Shown: piece after piece, positions 56,228 through 64,000 of the stretch
Layout: every line of letters begins with the position of its first letter
How positions within the stretch are numbered: the first letter of the stretch is position 1
Source of the DNA: Burkholderia mayonis
GTDB lineage: Bacteria; Pseudomonadota; Gammaproteobacteria; Burkholderiales; Burkholderiaceae
Direction of reading: 5' to 3'
NCBI RefSeq assembly: GCF_001523745.2
Contig: NZ_CP013386.1
Coordinates: 3,472,001-3,536,000 of the forward strand
DNA: 64,000 bases
The notes under the pieces: model-generated
The model's input: the letters and a program-made list of their open reading frames with translations, nothing else
The model's database searches: none
What the model was told of the DNA's origin: nothing
Translations under genes and position numbers: made by a program

Positions 56228-57895
56228 ATGGCAATCGTCTTCACTGTTTTGATTTTGTTGCTCGCGGTCGCGCTGTCGGGCGTCGCGACGCGCGTGCTGC
56301 CGCTGCGTCTGCCGTTGCCGCTGATGCAAATCGCGATCGGCGCCGTGCTGGCATGGCCGAGGTTCAACCTGCACGTCACGTTCGATCCCGAAATCTTCAT
56401 GCTGCTGTTCATCCCGCCGCTGCTGTTCGCGGACGGCTGGCGCATTCCGAAGCGCGAGCTGTATCTGCAGCGGCGCGCGATCCTGATGCTCGCGTTCGGC
56501 CTCGTGTTCATGACGGTACTCGCGGTCGGTTACTTCGCGCATTGGTTGATTCCCGGCCTGCCGCTGCCGATCGCATTCGCGCTCGCCGCGGTGCTGTCGC
56601 CGACCGACGCGGTCGCGCTGTCCGGCATCGCGGGCAAGGGGCGCATCCCGCCGCAACTGATGCATATTCTCGAAGGCGAAGCGCTGATGAACGACGCATC
56701 GGGCCTCGTCGCGCTCAAGTTCGCGATCGCGGCCGCGCTGACCGGGATGTTCTCGCTGCGCGACGCGTCGATCAGCTTCGTGATCGTCGCGTCGGGCGGC
56801 CTCGCGACGGGCGCGGCCCTCGCGTGGCTGTTCAGCGCGCTGTCGACGCGCTTCCTGAACGCCGCGCAGGAAGGCGATCCGGCACCCGGCATCGTGATGA
56901 CGCTGCTCGTGCCGTTCGCGTCGTATCTGATCGCCGAGCACCTCGCATTGTCAGGAATCCTGTCGGCCGTCGCGTCGGGGATGATGATGAACTACACGAG
57001 CTTCTCGAAGAGCAGCACGGTCGCCGCGCGCGTGCGCGCCGAGAGCACGTGGGCGATGATCGAGTTCGTGTTCAACGGCATGGTGTTCATCATGCTCGGG
57101 CTGCAGCTTCCGCACATCATCGGCCGCGCGCTCGTCGACGCGCACCATACGAGCGATGCGCTCGTCGGCGCGCTGATCGGCTACGTCGCCGCGATGCTCG
57201 CCGCGCTCTACGCGATCCGCTTCGCGTGGGTGTGGCTGCTGCGCTGGATCGCGAGCCGTCGCGCGGCGAAGCAGGGCCTCGCCGGCACGATGGCGGGCGT
57301 GCGCACGATCGCGGTGATGACGGTGGGCGGCGTGCGCGGCGCGATCACGCTCGCCGGCGTGCTGTCGATTCCGGTCGCGCTCGCCGACGGCGCCCCGCTC
57401 GCGGGCCGCGACATCGCGATCTTCGTCGCGTCGGGCGTGATCCTCGGCTCGCTCGTCGCCGCGGTGATCGGTTTGCCGTTCCTGCTGCGCGGCGTGCGCC
57501 CGATGCGCAACCCGCACGCGGAGGAAGAGCGCGCCGCGCGCGCGGCGGCCGCGCAGGCGGCGATCCGCGCGGTCGACGCGGCGCACGACACGCTCGCCGT
57601 CGATCTCGACGAGACGGCTGCCGCGCGCTGCGCGGACGTGACGGCGCGCGTGATGGACCTGTACCGCCGCCGGCTCGCGGGCCTGGCCGACGACGGCGCG
57701 ACGCCGCGCGAGGAAGCGCGGCAGACCGAGAAGATGGAATTGCACCTGAAGATCGCGGCGATTCGCGCGGAGCGGACGGTGCTCTATCGGCTGCGCGGCG
57801 AGCAGAAGATCAACGATGAGACGCTCGCCAAGCTGATGCGCGAGGTCGATCTGGCGGAAACGGCGCTGTCGACGCGCAAGAAGGGGATCGTCTGA
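56228..57895 (+). CDS. Na+/H+ antiporter, CPA1 family
   Basis: This 555-residue membrane protein has about 12 helices in its first ~420 residues, with the CPA1 motifs FIPPLLFADGWR near 56, the ion-binding ALAAVLSPTDAVALSG near 118-133, EGEALMNDASGLVALK near 148 and VGGVRGAITLAG near 370. The last ~130 residues are a soluble helical tail (AARAAAAQAAIRAVDAAHDTLAV...), probably regulatory. It exchanges Na+ (or K+) for H+ to control pH and salt. The ATG at 56228 directly precedes the first helix. It is divergent from the EAL gene. Confidence 0.92.
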   Translation: MAIVFTVLILLLAVALSGVATRVLPLRLPLPLMQIAIGAVLAWPRFNLHVTFDPEIFMLLFIPPLLFADGWRIPKRELYLQRRAILMLAFGLVFMTVLAVGYFAHWLIPGLPLPIAFALAAVLSPTDAVALSGIAGKGRIPPQLMHILEGEALMNDASGLVALKFAIAAALTGMFSLRDASISFVIVASGGLATGAALAWLFSALSTRFLNAAQEGDPAPGIVMTLLVPFASYLIAEHLALSGILSAVASGMMMNYTSFSKSSTVAARVRAESTWAMIEFVFNGMVFIMLGLQLPHIIGRALVDAHHTSDALVGALIGYVAAMLAALYAIRFAWVWLLRWIASRRAAKQGLAGTMAGVRTIAVMTVGGVRGAITLAGVLSIPVALADGAPLAGRDIAIFVASGVILGSLVAAVIGLPFLLRGVRPMRNPHAEEERAARAAAAQAAIRAVDAAHDTLAVDLDETAAARCADVTARVMDLYRRRLAGLADDGATPREEARQTEKMELHLKIAAIRAERTVLYRLRGEQKINDETLAKLMREVDLAETALSTRKKGIV

Positions 57896-57995
57896 CGCAG
57901 CGCGCGCCGACGCGCGTCATCGTCGCTCGATGAGCGGACGGCGGAGCGGCGAAACAACGGACGGACGAAGAGCAAAACGAAGAAGCCGAAGCAGC

Positions 57996-58040
57996 GCAAA
58001 AACGGCGGGCTGCCGCGCGATGCCCCGCGCAGCCGCCCGC
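57996..58040 (-). terminator. Putative terminator of the indolepyruvate oxidoreductase gene
   Basis: On the minus strand an imperfect GC-rich hairpin (GCGGGCGGCTGCGCG... CGCGGCAGCCCGC) is followed by CGTTTTTGCGC. It lies between the convergent stops at 57895 and 58069. The plus-strand T-run is poor, so it mainly serves the minus-strand gene. Confidence 0.5.
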
Positions 58041-58068
58041 CGCTGCTCAAACGGCGCTCACGCCGCGC

Positions 58069-61000
58069 TCAAGACTTCGCGACGACGACCGGAATCCCGC
58101 GCAGCGCGCCCGCGCCCTTCATCTCGTCGAGCGCGCGCTGCACGGCCGCGCCCGTCGCCGCATCGATCGAAAGACGCGCGGCCAGTTCGCGCTCGGCGCG
58201 CTTCACGCTCGCGACGTTCGCGAGCTTCACGTGCCCGTAGCCGCGCGCCTTCGCGTGCAGCTCGGCGAGTCGCGCGACCGTATCGGCCGTCTGCGGCGAA
58301 AGCGCCGCGAGCGCGCGGCGCATCGTCGCCTCGTAGTCGTCGGCGAACGCGCGCTCCATCTTGCGCTCGACCGTGCGGCCGAACGGATCGAGCCACGTAC
58401 CGCGCAGGCCGCGCACGCGCGCGAGCACGCCGAGCACCGGCCACAGCCATTGGCCGAACACCTGCTTTCTCGGCGCGGCGCCGTCCCGGCCAGCCTTCGC
58501 GGTCGCGGGTGGCGCAAGGTTGAACTTGACGCGAAAGTCCTTGCCCGCGGCGCCTTCGAACTGCGCTTCGAGCGCCGTGCGGAACGCGCCGTCCGCATAG
58601 AGCCGCGCGACCTCGTACTCGTCCTTCACCGCGAGCAGCCGATGGAACGTCGTCGCGACCGCGCGCGCGATACGCTCGTCGCCTGCCGCGCGCGCTGCGC
58701 CGACGAGCGCGCGATAGCGCTCGACGTAACGCGCGCCGCCATAGTCGGCCAAGCGCGCCTCGCGATCGGCGACGAGCGCGTCGAGCGTCTGCGGCGGCAG
58801 CGGTTCGTGCACCGGATGGCGCGCGTCCCACAGCGCGTCGAGGCCAGCCGCATCGCCCGCCGCCATCCGGCCGATCGAGAACGCGAGCTTGTTCATCGGC
58901 ACCGCGACGTCGTTCATCTCGATCGCGCGCATCAGCGCATTGAGCGACACCGGCACGCGCCCCTGCTGCCACGCGAAGCCGAGCATCAGGATGTTCGCGC
59001 CGATCGTGTCGCCCAAGAACTTCGTCGCGAGCGCCTGCGCGTCGCAGCTCGACAGGAAGCCGTCGCCCGCCGCGTGCCGCATCTTCGCGACGAGCGCATC
59101 CGCGTGCAGGTTCGCATCCGGATCGCGAACGAACGCCGCGTTCGGGATCGCATGCAGGTTGACGACGATCCGCGTGCGCTCGCGGCGCACCGTCTGCAAT
59201 GCGTCGGCGCTCGCGCCGACGACCATGTCGCACGCGAGCAGCACGTCGGCCTGCTGCGTGTCGATCCGGACTTGATTGAGCCACGCGTCCGACGACGCAA
59301 TCCGCACGAACGACAGCACCGCGCCGCCCTTCTGCGCGAAGCCCATGAAGTCGAGCACCGACGCGCTCTTGCCTTCGAGATGCGCGGCCATGCTGACGAG
59401 TGCGCCGACCGTCACGACGCCCGTGCCGCCGACGCCTGTCACGAGCATGTCGTACGGCGCGGCGTCGAGATGCGTCGCGGGGCGCGGCAGCGCATCGACG
59501 CGCGCGGCGAGCGCGGCCTCGTCGAACGCGACGCCCGCCGCCTTCTTCAGCTTCGCGCCCTCGACCGTCACGAAGCTCGGGCAGAAGCCGTTCACGCACG
59601 AGAAATCCTTGTTGCACGACGACTGATCGATGCGCCGCTTGCGGCCGAGCACGGTCTCGACGGACTCGACCGACAGGCAGTTCGACTGCACGCCGCAATC
59701 GCCGCAGCCTTCGCAGACGGCTTCGTTGATGAAGAGCCGCTTGTCCGGATCGGGGAACGCGCCCTTCTTGCGGCGGCGGCGCTTCTCGGCCGCGCAGGTC
59801 TGGTCGTAGATCAGCACGGTCACGCCCGGCGTGTCGCGCAGCTCGCGCTGCACCGCGTCGAGCTCGCGGCGATGGTGGAATGTCGTGCCTTGCGGGAACA
59901 GATCGTGATGGCCGTCGTACTTCTCCGGCTCGTCGGACACGACGACGAAGCGCGACACGCCTTCCGCTTCGACTTGCCGTGCGATCTGCGGCACCGAGAT
60001 GCTGCCGTCGACGGGCTGGCCGCCCGTCATTGCGACCGCGTCGTTGTAGAGGATCTTGTAGGTGATGTTCGCGCGCGCGGCGACCGCCTGCCGGATCGCT
60101 AGGATCCCTGAATGAAAATACGTGCCGTCGCCGAGATTCTGGAACACGTGGCGCGTGTTCGTGAACATCGCGTGCGCGGCCCAGTCGACGCCCTCGCCGC
60201 CCATCTGGATCAGCCCTGTCGTGTCGCGCTCCATCCACGACGCCATGAAGTGGCAGCCGATCCCCGCCTGCGCGATCGAACCCTCCGGCACCTTCGTCGA
60301 CGTGTTGTGCGGGCAGCCCGAGCAGAAGTACGGCGTGCGCCGCACCGCATCGGCTTCGTTCGACAGGATCGTCGGCGCGACGAGATCGACGACGCGCGCG
60401 CGGCGATCGAGCGCGGGCTTGTGGCGCGCGAGCCAGCCGGCGAACACGGGCAGGATCCGCGACGGCCGCAGCTCGCCGAGCTCGGACAGGAGCGGCGCGC
60501 CCGCCGCGTCGTGCTTGCCGAGCACGACAGGCCGCGCGTGTGGCGCGCGGTTGTACAGATGGTCCTTGATCTGCTGCTCGATCACGGGGCCTTTCTCCTC
60601 GATCACGAGCACTTCGGCGAGGCCGTCGACGAACGTGTCGATCCGCGACGTCTCGAGCGGGAACGACAGGCCGACCTTGTAGATCCGCACGCCGGCCGCG
60701 TCGAGATCGGCGAGCGTCAGGTCGAGCCGGCGCAGCGCCTCCATCAGATCCAGATGCGCCTTGCCGCACGTGACGATGCCGACATTCGCGTGCACGCTCT
60801 TCGCCACCCACTTGTCGATGCTGTTCGCGCGCGCGAAGTGCCGCACCGCGTCGAGCTTCGCGGCGAGCCGCGCCTCGATCGTGAGGCTCGGCAGATCGGG
60901 CCAGCGGTTGTGCAGGCCGCCCGCGGGCGGCGCAAAGCCTTCGGGCGCGGGCCAGCGCATCGTCAGCGCGTCGAGATCGACGGTCGAGCCGGACTCGACC

Positions 61001-61644
61001 GTCTCCGAGATCGCCTTGAAGCCGACCCACGCGCCCGAGTAGCGCGACATCGCCCAGCCGTACAGGCCGAACTCGAGCATGTCGGCGATGTTCGACGGAT
61101 TCACGATCGGCATGTGCCACGCGATCATCGCGAAGTCGCTCTGATGCGGCATCGACGACGACACGCAGCCGTGATCGTCGCCCGCCACCACGAGCACGCC
61201 GCCGTGCGGCGACGAGCCGTACGCGTTGCCGTGCTTGAGCGCGTCGCCCGCGCGGTCGACGCCCGGACCCTTGCCGTACCACATCGCGAACACGCCGTCG
61301 ACGGTGCGCTCCGGATCGGCCTCGACGCGCTGCGTGCCGAGCACCGCCGTGCCGCCGAGTTCCTCGTTGATCGCGGGCAGGAAGCGCACGCCGCACGCGT
61401 CGAGCTGCTTCTTCGCCTTCCATAGTTGCTGGTCGACCATTCCGAGCGGCGAGCCGCGATAGCCGCTGACGAAGCCCGCCGTGTTCATGCCCTGCTCGGC
61501 GTCGAGCGCGCGCTGCATCAGCAACAGGCGCACGAGCGCCTGCGTGCCCGTCAGGAAGATGCGGCCGCGCGTCGCGGAAAGATTGTCGGTCAGGCGATAG
61601 TCGGCCAACGCGGGCGGGCCGTCGACCGGCAGGCGAGCGTTCAT
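58069..61644 (-). CDS. Indolepyruvate ferredoxin oxidoreductase family protein, fused single chain
   Basis: This 1191-residue protein fuses all parts of a 2-oxoacid:ferredoxin oxidoreductase. In order: a pyrimidine-binding domain (about 25-250), a TPP-binding domain with SGCPHNTSTKVPEGS near 440 and LIQMGGEGVDW. A 4Fe-4S region follows (CEGCGDCGVQSNC near 644-656 and CNKDFSCVNGFC near 685). The C-terminal gamma domain (about 720-920) has GVGGTGVVTVGAL, and an additional C-terminal domain runs to 1191. It oxidatively decarboxylates aryl- or branched-chain 2-oxoacids from amino acid transamination, passing electrons to ferredoxin. The ATG at 61644 precedes a suitable start (MNARLPVDG). Confidence 0.92.
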   Translation of the reverse strand: MNARLPVDGPPALADYRLTDNLSATRGRIFLTGTQALVRLLLMQRALDAEQGMNTAGFVSGYRGSPLGMVDQQLWKAKKQLDACGVRFLPAINEELGGTAVLGTQRVEADPERTVDGVFAMWYGKGPGVDRAGDALKHGNAYGSSPHGGVLVVAGDDHGCVSSSMPHQSDFAMIAWHMPIVNPSNIADMLEFGLYGWAMSRYSGAWVGFKAISETVESGSTVDLDALTMRWPAPEGFAPPAGGLHNRWPDLPSLTIEARLAAKLDAVRHFARANSIDKWVAKSVHANVGIVTCGKAHLDLMEALRRLDLTLADLDAAGVRIYKVGLSFPLETSRIDTFVDGLAEVLVIEEKGPVIEQQIKDHLYNRAPHARPVVLGKHDAAGAPLLSELGELRPSRILPVFAGWLARHKPALDRRARVVDLVAPTILSNEADAVRRTPYFCSGCPHNTSTKVPEGSIAQAGIGCHFMASWMERDTTGLIQMGGEGVDWAAHAMFTNTRHVFQNLGDGTYFHSGILAIRQAVAARANITYKILYNDAVAMTGGQPVDGSISVPQIARQVEAEGVSRFVVVSDEPEKYDGHHDLFPQGTTFHHRRELDAVQRELRDTPGVTVLIYDQTCAAEKRRRRKKGAFPDPDKRLFINEAVCEGCGDCGVQSNCLSVESVETVLGRKRRIDQSSCNKDFSCVNGFCPSFVTVEGAKLKKAAGVAFDEAALAARVDALPRPATHLDAAPYDMLVTGVGGTGVVTVGALVSMAAHLEGKSASVLDFMGFAQKGGAVLSFVRIASSDAWLNQVRIDTQQADVLLACDMVVGASADALQTVRRERTRIVVNLHAIPNAAFVRDPDANLHADALVAKMRHAAGDGFLSSCDAQALATKFLGDTIGANILMLGFAWQQGRVPVSLNALMRAIEMNDVAVPMNKLAFSIGRMAAGDAAGLDALWDARHPVHEPLPPQTLDALVADREARLADYGGARYVERYRALVGAARAAGDERIARAVATTFHRLLAVKDEYEVARLYADGAFRTALEAQFEGAAGKDFRVKFNLAPPATAKAGRDGAAPRKQVFGQWLWPVLGVLARVRGLRGTWLDPFGRTVERKMERAFADDYEATMRRALAALSPQTADTVARLAELHAKARGYGHVKLANVASVKRAERELAARLSIDAATGAAVQRALDEMKGAGALRGIPVVVAKS

Positions 61645-61861
61645 TGTCGTCTCCTCGATGTGCTGTTCGCGATTGCGGCATCGCCTCGCGCCGGAAAGGC
61701 GTGGCTCTCCATTTCGATGCGCAACCCAATACACTTTATTTTTTTACGCCAATAGAAGAATTTCTTTGCTCATCTTGATATCGATCAGCGTTTTCGAGAA
61801 AGACGGCTGAAGCTTTGCTTGCAATTTGAGAAGGATTTCGCTTCGAGCCGAATCAGCAGGG
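61645..61861. other. Short intergenic region upstream of the oxidoreductase gene
   Basis: This 217-bp gap lies between two minus-strand genes and is locally AT-richer (61730-61800, with TTTATTTTTTTACG and AAGAATTTC runs) than the surrounding genes. A promoter for the oxidoreductase gene probably lies here. No specific operator is seen. Confidence 0.45.
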
Positions 61862-62953
61862 TCAGACCAGGCGGGCGCCGCCTTCGGCGGACGGCGTAGT
61901 CGGCGTAGTCGGCGTAGTCGGCGTAGTCGGCGTGCTCGGCGTGCTCGGCGTGCTCGGCGTGCTCGGCGTGCTCGGCGCACCGGCCATGCCGGGCGCATCG
62001 GATGCATCGGCCGCCGGCTGCGATTCGATCGGCTCGACGTCGTTGAAGCGCGTGTAGTCGATGTGCGTCATGCCGTCGACCTCGCTCATCAGATCGACAT
62101 AGCGGTGATGCCAGCGGATGTCGCCGTGCTCCCACGCGTGGCGCGCCTGCATCATCTGCGTGGTGGTTTCGTCGGAGCCCTCGATCATCACGAGCAGCAG
62201 CGCGCGGCGCTCGGCGAGCGATTCGGCCGTCTCGCCGAACAGCGGGCTCGATTCGTCGATCACGTGCATCAGGTTCCAGCCGAGCAGGAAGATCGGATGC
62301 TCGCTGCGCACGAGCGTCAGATCGTGGATCTTCAGCAGCGAATAGCCCTCGGACGATTGCTCGCGCCGCATCAGCCTGAGCTTCGCGCGCGCCTCGGCGA
62401 TCACGTTCTGCCGCGCGTTCGCCGCGCGCACCATCAGCGTCATCCGGCCGTTGAGCGGACGCACGATCGCATGGCGCGCGAACATGATCTTCGCGCGCGG
62501 CCGTGCGAAGCGCGCGAACACGAGCCCCGTCGACAACGCGATCCCCGACATCCCGACGAAGATCTCGAGCGTCGCGACGACGTGCGCGTAGACGGTTTGC
62601 GGATGCATGTCGCCGTAGCCGACCGTCGCGAGCGTCTCGACGCTGAAGAAGAACGCGCCCGCGAAGCCGGGTGGCGACTGGTTCGCGATCGGCGCGTCGC
62701 CGAGCAGATACAGCAGCGCGAACAGCGTGTTGTTCACGACGAACAGCGCGGCGAGCGACGCGAAGAACACGGGCCAGCTCACCTTGAGCGCCCAGTAGTA
62801 GAGATCGCGCCAGACCGAGGCCGGCATGCCGTACGCGATCACGTCGCGCGTGCCGGACCAGATCCTGCGGCCGCCGCGCGGCGGCTTGCGCGCGCCTGAG
62901 CCGCTGCCGGCGGGATGCTCGGGGGGGTGCGGGGAAGAGGAATCGACGTTCAT
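61862..62953 (-). CDS. Inward-rectifier K+ channel, KirBac1.1 type
   Basis: This 363-residue channel has an amphipathic slide helix (about 44-54), two membrane helices (about 58-85 and 121-148) and the pore with selectivity filter TVGYGD at 110-115. A C-terminal cytoplasmic immunoglobulin-like domain (about 155-305) follows. It conducts K+ across the inner membrane. The sequence is close to KirBac1.1 of B. pseudomallei, the structurally studied prokaryotic Kir channel. The tail (about 330-356) is PSTPSTP...TTPTTP, encoded by a 9-bp repeat at 61892-61975, and looks hypervariable. The last residues are SAEGGARLV. Confidence 0.93.
   Translation of the reverse strand: MNVDSSSPHPPEHPAGSGSGARKPPRGGRRIWSGTRDVIAYGMPASVWRDLYYWALKVSWPVFFASLAALFVVNNTLFALLYLLGDAPIANQSPPGFAGAFFFSVETLATVGYGDMHPQTVYAHVVATLEIFVGMSGIALSTGLVFARFARPRAKIMFARHAIVRPLNGRMTLMVRAANARQNVIAEARAKLRLMRREQSSEGYSLLKIHDLTLVRSEHPIFLLGWNLMHVIDESSPLFGETAESLAERRALLLVMIEGSDETTTQMMQARHAWEHGDIRWHHRYVDLMSEVDGMTHIDYTRFNDVEPIESQPAADASDAPGMAGAPSTPSTPSTPSTPSTPTTPTTPTTPTTPSAEGGARLV
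61892..61975. repeat. 9-bp in-frame tandem repeat in the channel gene, 4 + 5 units
   Basis: Four units of CGGCGTAGT followed by five of CGGCGTGCT on the plus strand; read on the minus strand they encode (STP)5 then (TTP)4. The period of 9 keeps the frame, so copy changes only lengthen or shorten the tail. Confidence 0.93.
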
Positions 62954-63086
62954 CGCAGTCTCGCCGGGGTCGGGTGCGGCGAGCGTAGCATGCAGCGCTT
63001 ACGATGCGGTCGTCACGCCGCCCGGTTCGTTCGATGCGCGCGACGCGCCCGGCCTTCCGCGGGCAGGTGCCGGGCCCCGCCGCCCG

Positions 63087-63491
63087 TCACTGGCGCGGCT
63101 GCTCGATAAATTGCTGAACCTGCTTGAGCGTGACCTTGCCGGTATGCGCGGCGTCGATTTCATCGAAATGCTTCGCGACGTAGCCGAGGCCGCTCGCTTG
63201 CGCCTGCGCCTTCGTGACCGCCGCGCCGTTGCCGAGCGCGCCGCTCGCGCCGAGGCTCGCCGCGAGCCGGCTTTGCGCCTGCTGCTGCAACTGCACGCCC
63301 GTCGTCGCGGAAGCCGACGCCGGCACGGCGGAAGCGGCCTTCGGGAAGAACGGACCGTCGACGCCGCCGTGCAGCGGCGGAACGGACGAGACGGCCTGCA
63401 AGGTTTCAGCGGATGCGCTCAACGCGAACGTCGCGGCGACAATGAGTGCGATAGCCGGGAACACGCGCTGCAACTGAAGAATCTGGAACAT
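63087..63491 (-). CDS. Small secreted protein with degenerate EF-hand
   Basis: This 134-residue protein has a clear signal peptide (about 1-28, MFQILQLQRVFPAIALIVAA then TFALSASA). The middle is Ala/Gln-rich (LQQQAQSRLAASLGASGALG). A C-terminal helix-loop-helix (AKHFDEIDAAHTGKVTLKQVQQFIE, about 106-130) resembles an EF-hand. The loop D113-A-A-H-T-G118 lacks the usual acidic ligands at position 3 and the Glu at position 12, so Ca2+ binding is doubtful. The ATG at 63491 is preferred to a TTG at 63518. The gene lies between the KirBac gene and a peptidase S10 gene on the same strand. Confidence 0.7.
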   Translation of the reverse strand: MFQILQLQRVFPAIALIVAATFALSASAETLQAVSSVPPLHGGVDGPFFPKAASAVPASASATTGVQLQQQAQSRLAASLGASGALGNGAAVTKAQAQASGLGYVAKHFDEIDAAHTGKVTLKQVQQFIEQPRQ

Positions 63492-63557
63492 GACGTGACT
63501 CGCAATATCGGGTTTCAAGGAGCGGGCCGCCGATGGCGCGGTCCGCTCGCCGCAAAC

Positions 63558-64000
63558 TCAGCGGGCCGCGGCGGCCCGCGCGATTTTCGCCGTCGGCGTA
63601 TTGGCCGGGCTCTCGTCGGGCCACGGCGACGGCAGCGCCGCGAGCGTCAGCGCGTTCGCCACGGGCTGGTTCTGGTAGAACGCGACGAGATCCGACTTCA
63701 TCTGCGGCCTCGCGGCATCGTCGAGGTAGATCATGTGGCCGCCCTGATAGAACGTGACCTGCAGATTCGGATCGAGACCGGACACCGTCTGCAGCCGCGC
63801 GAGCTCCTTTTCCGTTTCGAAATACGGCGTCGCGAGATCATGATAGCCGTTCGACGCCAGCACCTTCAGCTTCGGATTCAGTTGCAGCGCGGCGAGCAGA
63901 TCCGGGATCGTGTCCGGATATGGCTGCCCCGCATGGCTGAAATTCCACGCGCCGATGATGTCGGGATTCAGCGTCTGATACGTCGCGTTCGGCGCGGTGT
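63558..64000 (-). CDS. Serine carboxypeptidase-like peptidase S10, C-terminal part (truncated by window)
   Basis: Only the last ~147 residues are present; the gene continues beyond position 64000. The visible part contains a DIIGAWNFSHAGQPYPDT segment, the catalytic Asp (NGYHDLATPY) and catalytic His (YQGGHMIYLDD), matching the C-terminal half of peptidase family S10. The nucleophile Ser and N-terminus are outside the window. S10 proteins here are usually secreted carboxypeptidases. The C-terminal ~20 residues are Ala-rich. Confidence 0.8.
   Translation of the reverse strand, partial: TAPNATYQTLNPDIIGAWNFSHAGQPYPDTIPDLLAALQLNPKLKVLASNGYHDLATPYFETEKELARLQTVSGLDPNLQVTFYQGGHMIYLDDAARPQMKSDLVAFYQNQPVANALTLAALPSPWPDESPANTPTAKIARAAAAR

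Overview
The window is GC-rich, densely packed betaproteobacterial chromosome. Gene content points to the Burkholderia pseudomallei group: a KirBac1.1-type potassium channel, PhaM, AceK, a split MetH, a bioA-F-D-B cluster, and many 5-11 bp tandem repeats between genes. The KirBac tail and several of its residues differ from the B. pseudomallei KirBac1.1 sequence as I remember it. A close relative such as B. thailandensis therefore seems more likely than B. pseudomallei itself; this species call is inference from memory. No rRNA, tRNA, CRISPR array or complete mobile element was seen.

Layout. (1) 726-6649, minus strand: an Mla-like lipid-transport set (permease with an N-terminal STAS-like region, ATPase, MCE protein, PqiC-like lipoprotein), followed by a VanZ-family membrane protein, a [2Fe-2S] ferredoxin and an alpha/beta hydrolase. 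(2) 6967-8539, plus strand: a CesT-type secretion chaperone overlapping a gene for a 362-residue protein with a polyproline tract and an HExxH zinc-protease signature. This looks like an orphan type III effector-chaperone pair and is the most interesting item here; about 1 kb of repeat-rich noncoding DNA follows it. (3) 9566-13340: birA-coaX, a small membrane protein, rfaE2 and a ferritin-like protein. (4) 13845-21162: patatin, phaM, an enoyl-CoA hydratase, a divergent FAH/IclR pair, and DUF3108 and DUF3567 proteins. (5) 21355-29339: split metH, DUF1840, argS, a SPOR protein and dsbA.

(6) 29359-31691: an SDR gene, then a decayed patch with an SDR N-terminal fragment, a MarR regulator preceded by two identical 12-bp palindromes, and a thiolase C-terminal fragment. 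(7) 31866-43409: a peptide-binding protein, an ABC-F ATPase, an MBL hydrolase, aceK, then carbonic anhydrase, thiolase, SDR, YchJ and a secreted hydrolase. (8) 43896-48222: biotin synthesis genes bioA, bioF, bioD and bioB, with translational overlaps among the first three. The BirA encoded at 9566 lacks the DNA-binding domain, so it ligates biotin but should not repress this operon.

(9) 48607-55934, minus strand: cutC, a histidine-rich periplasmic protein and two tandem alkaline phosphatases behind a Pho-box-like sequence, two small membrane proteins (one with an in-frame stop) and an EAL phosphodiesterase. (10) 56228-64000: a CPA1 Na+/H+ antiporter, a large indolepyruvate ferredoxin oxidoreductase, the KirBac channel with a repeat-encoded (STP)5(TTP)4 tail, a small secreted EF-hand-like protein, and the 3' end of a peptidase S10 gene cut by the window edge.
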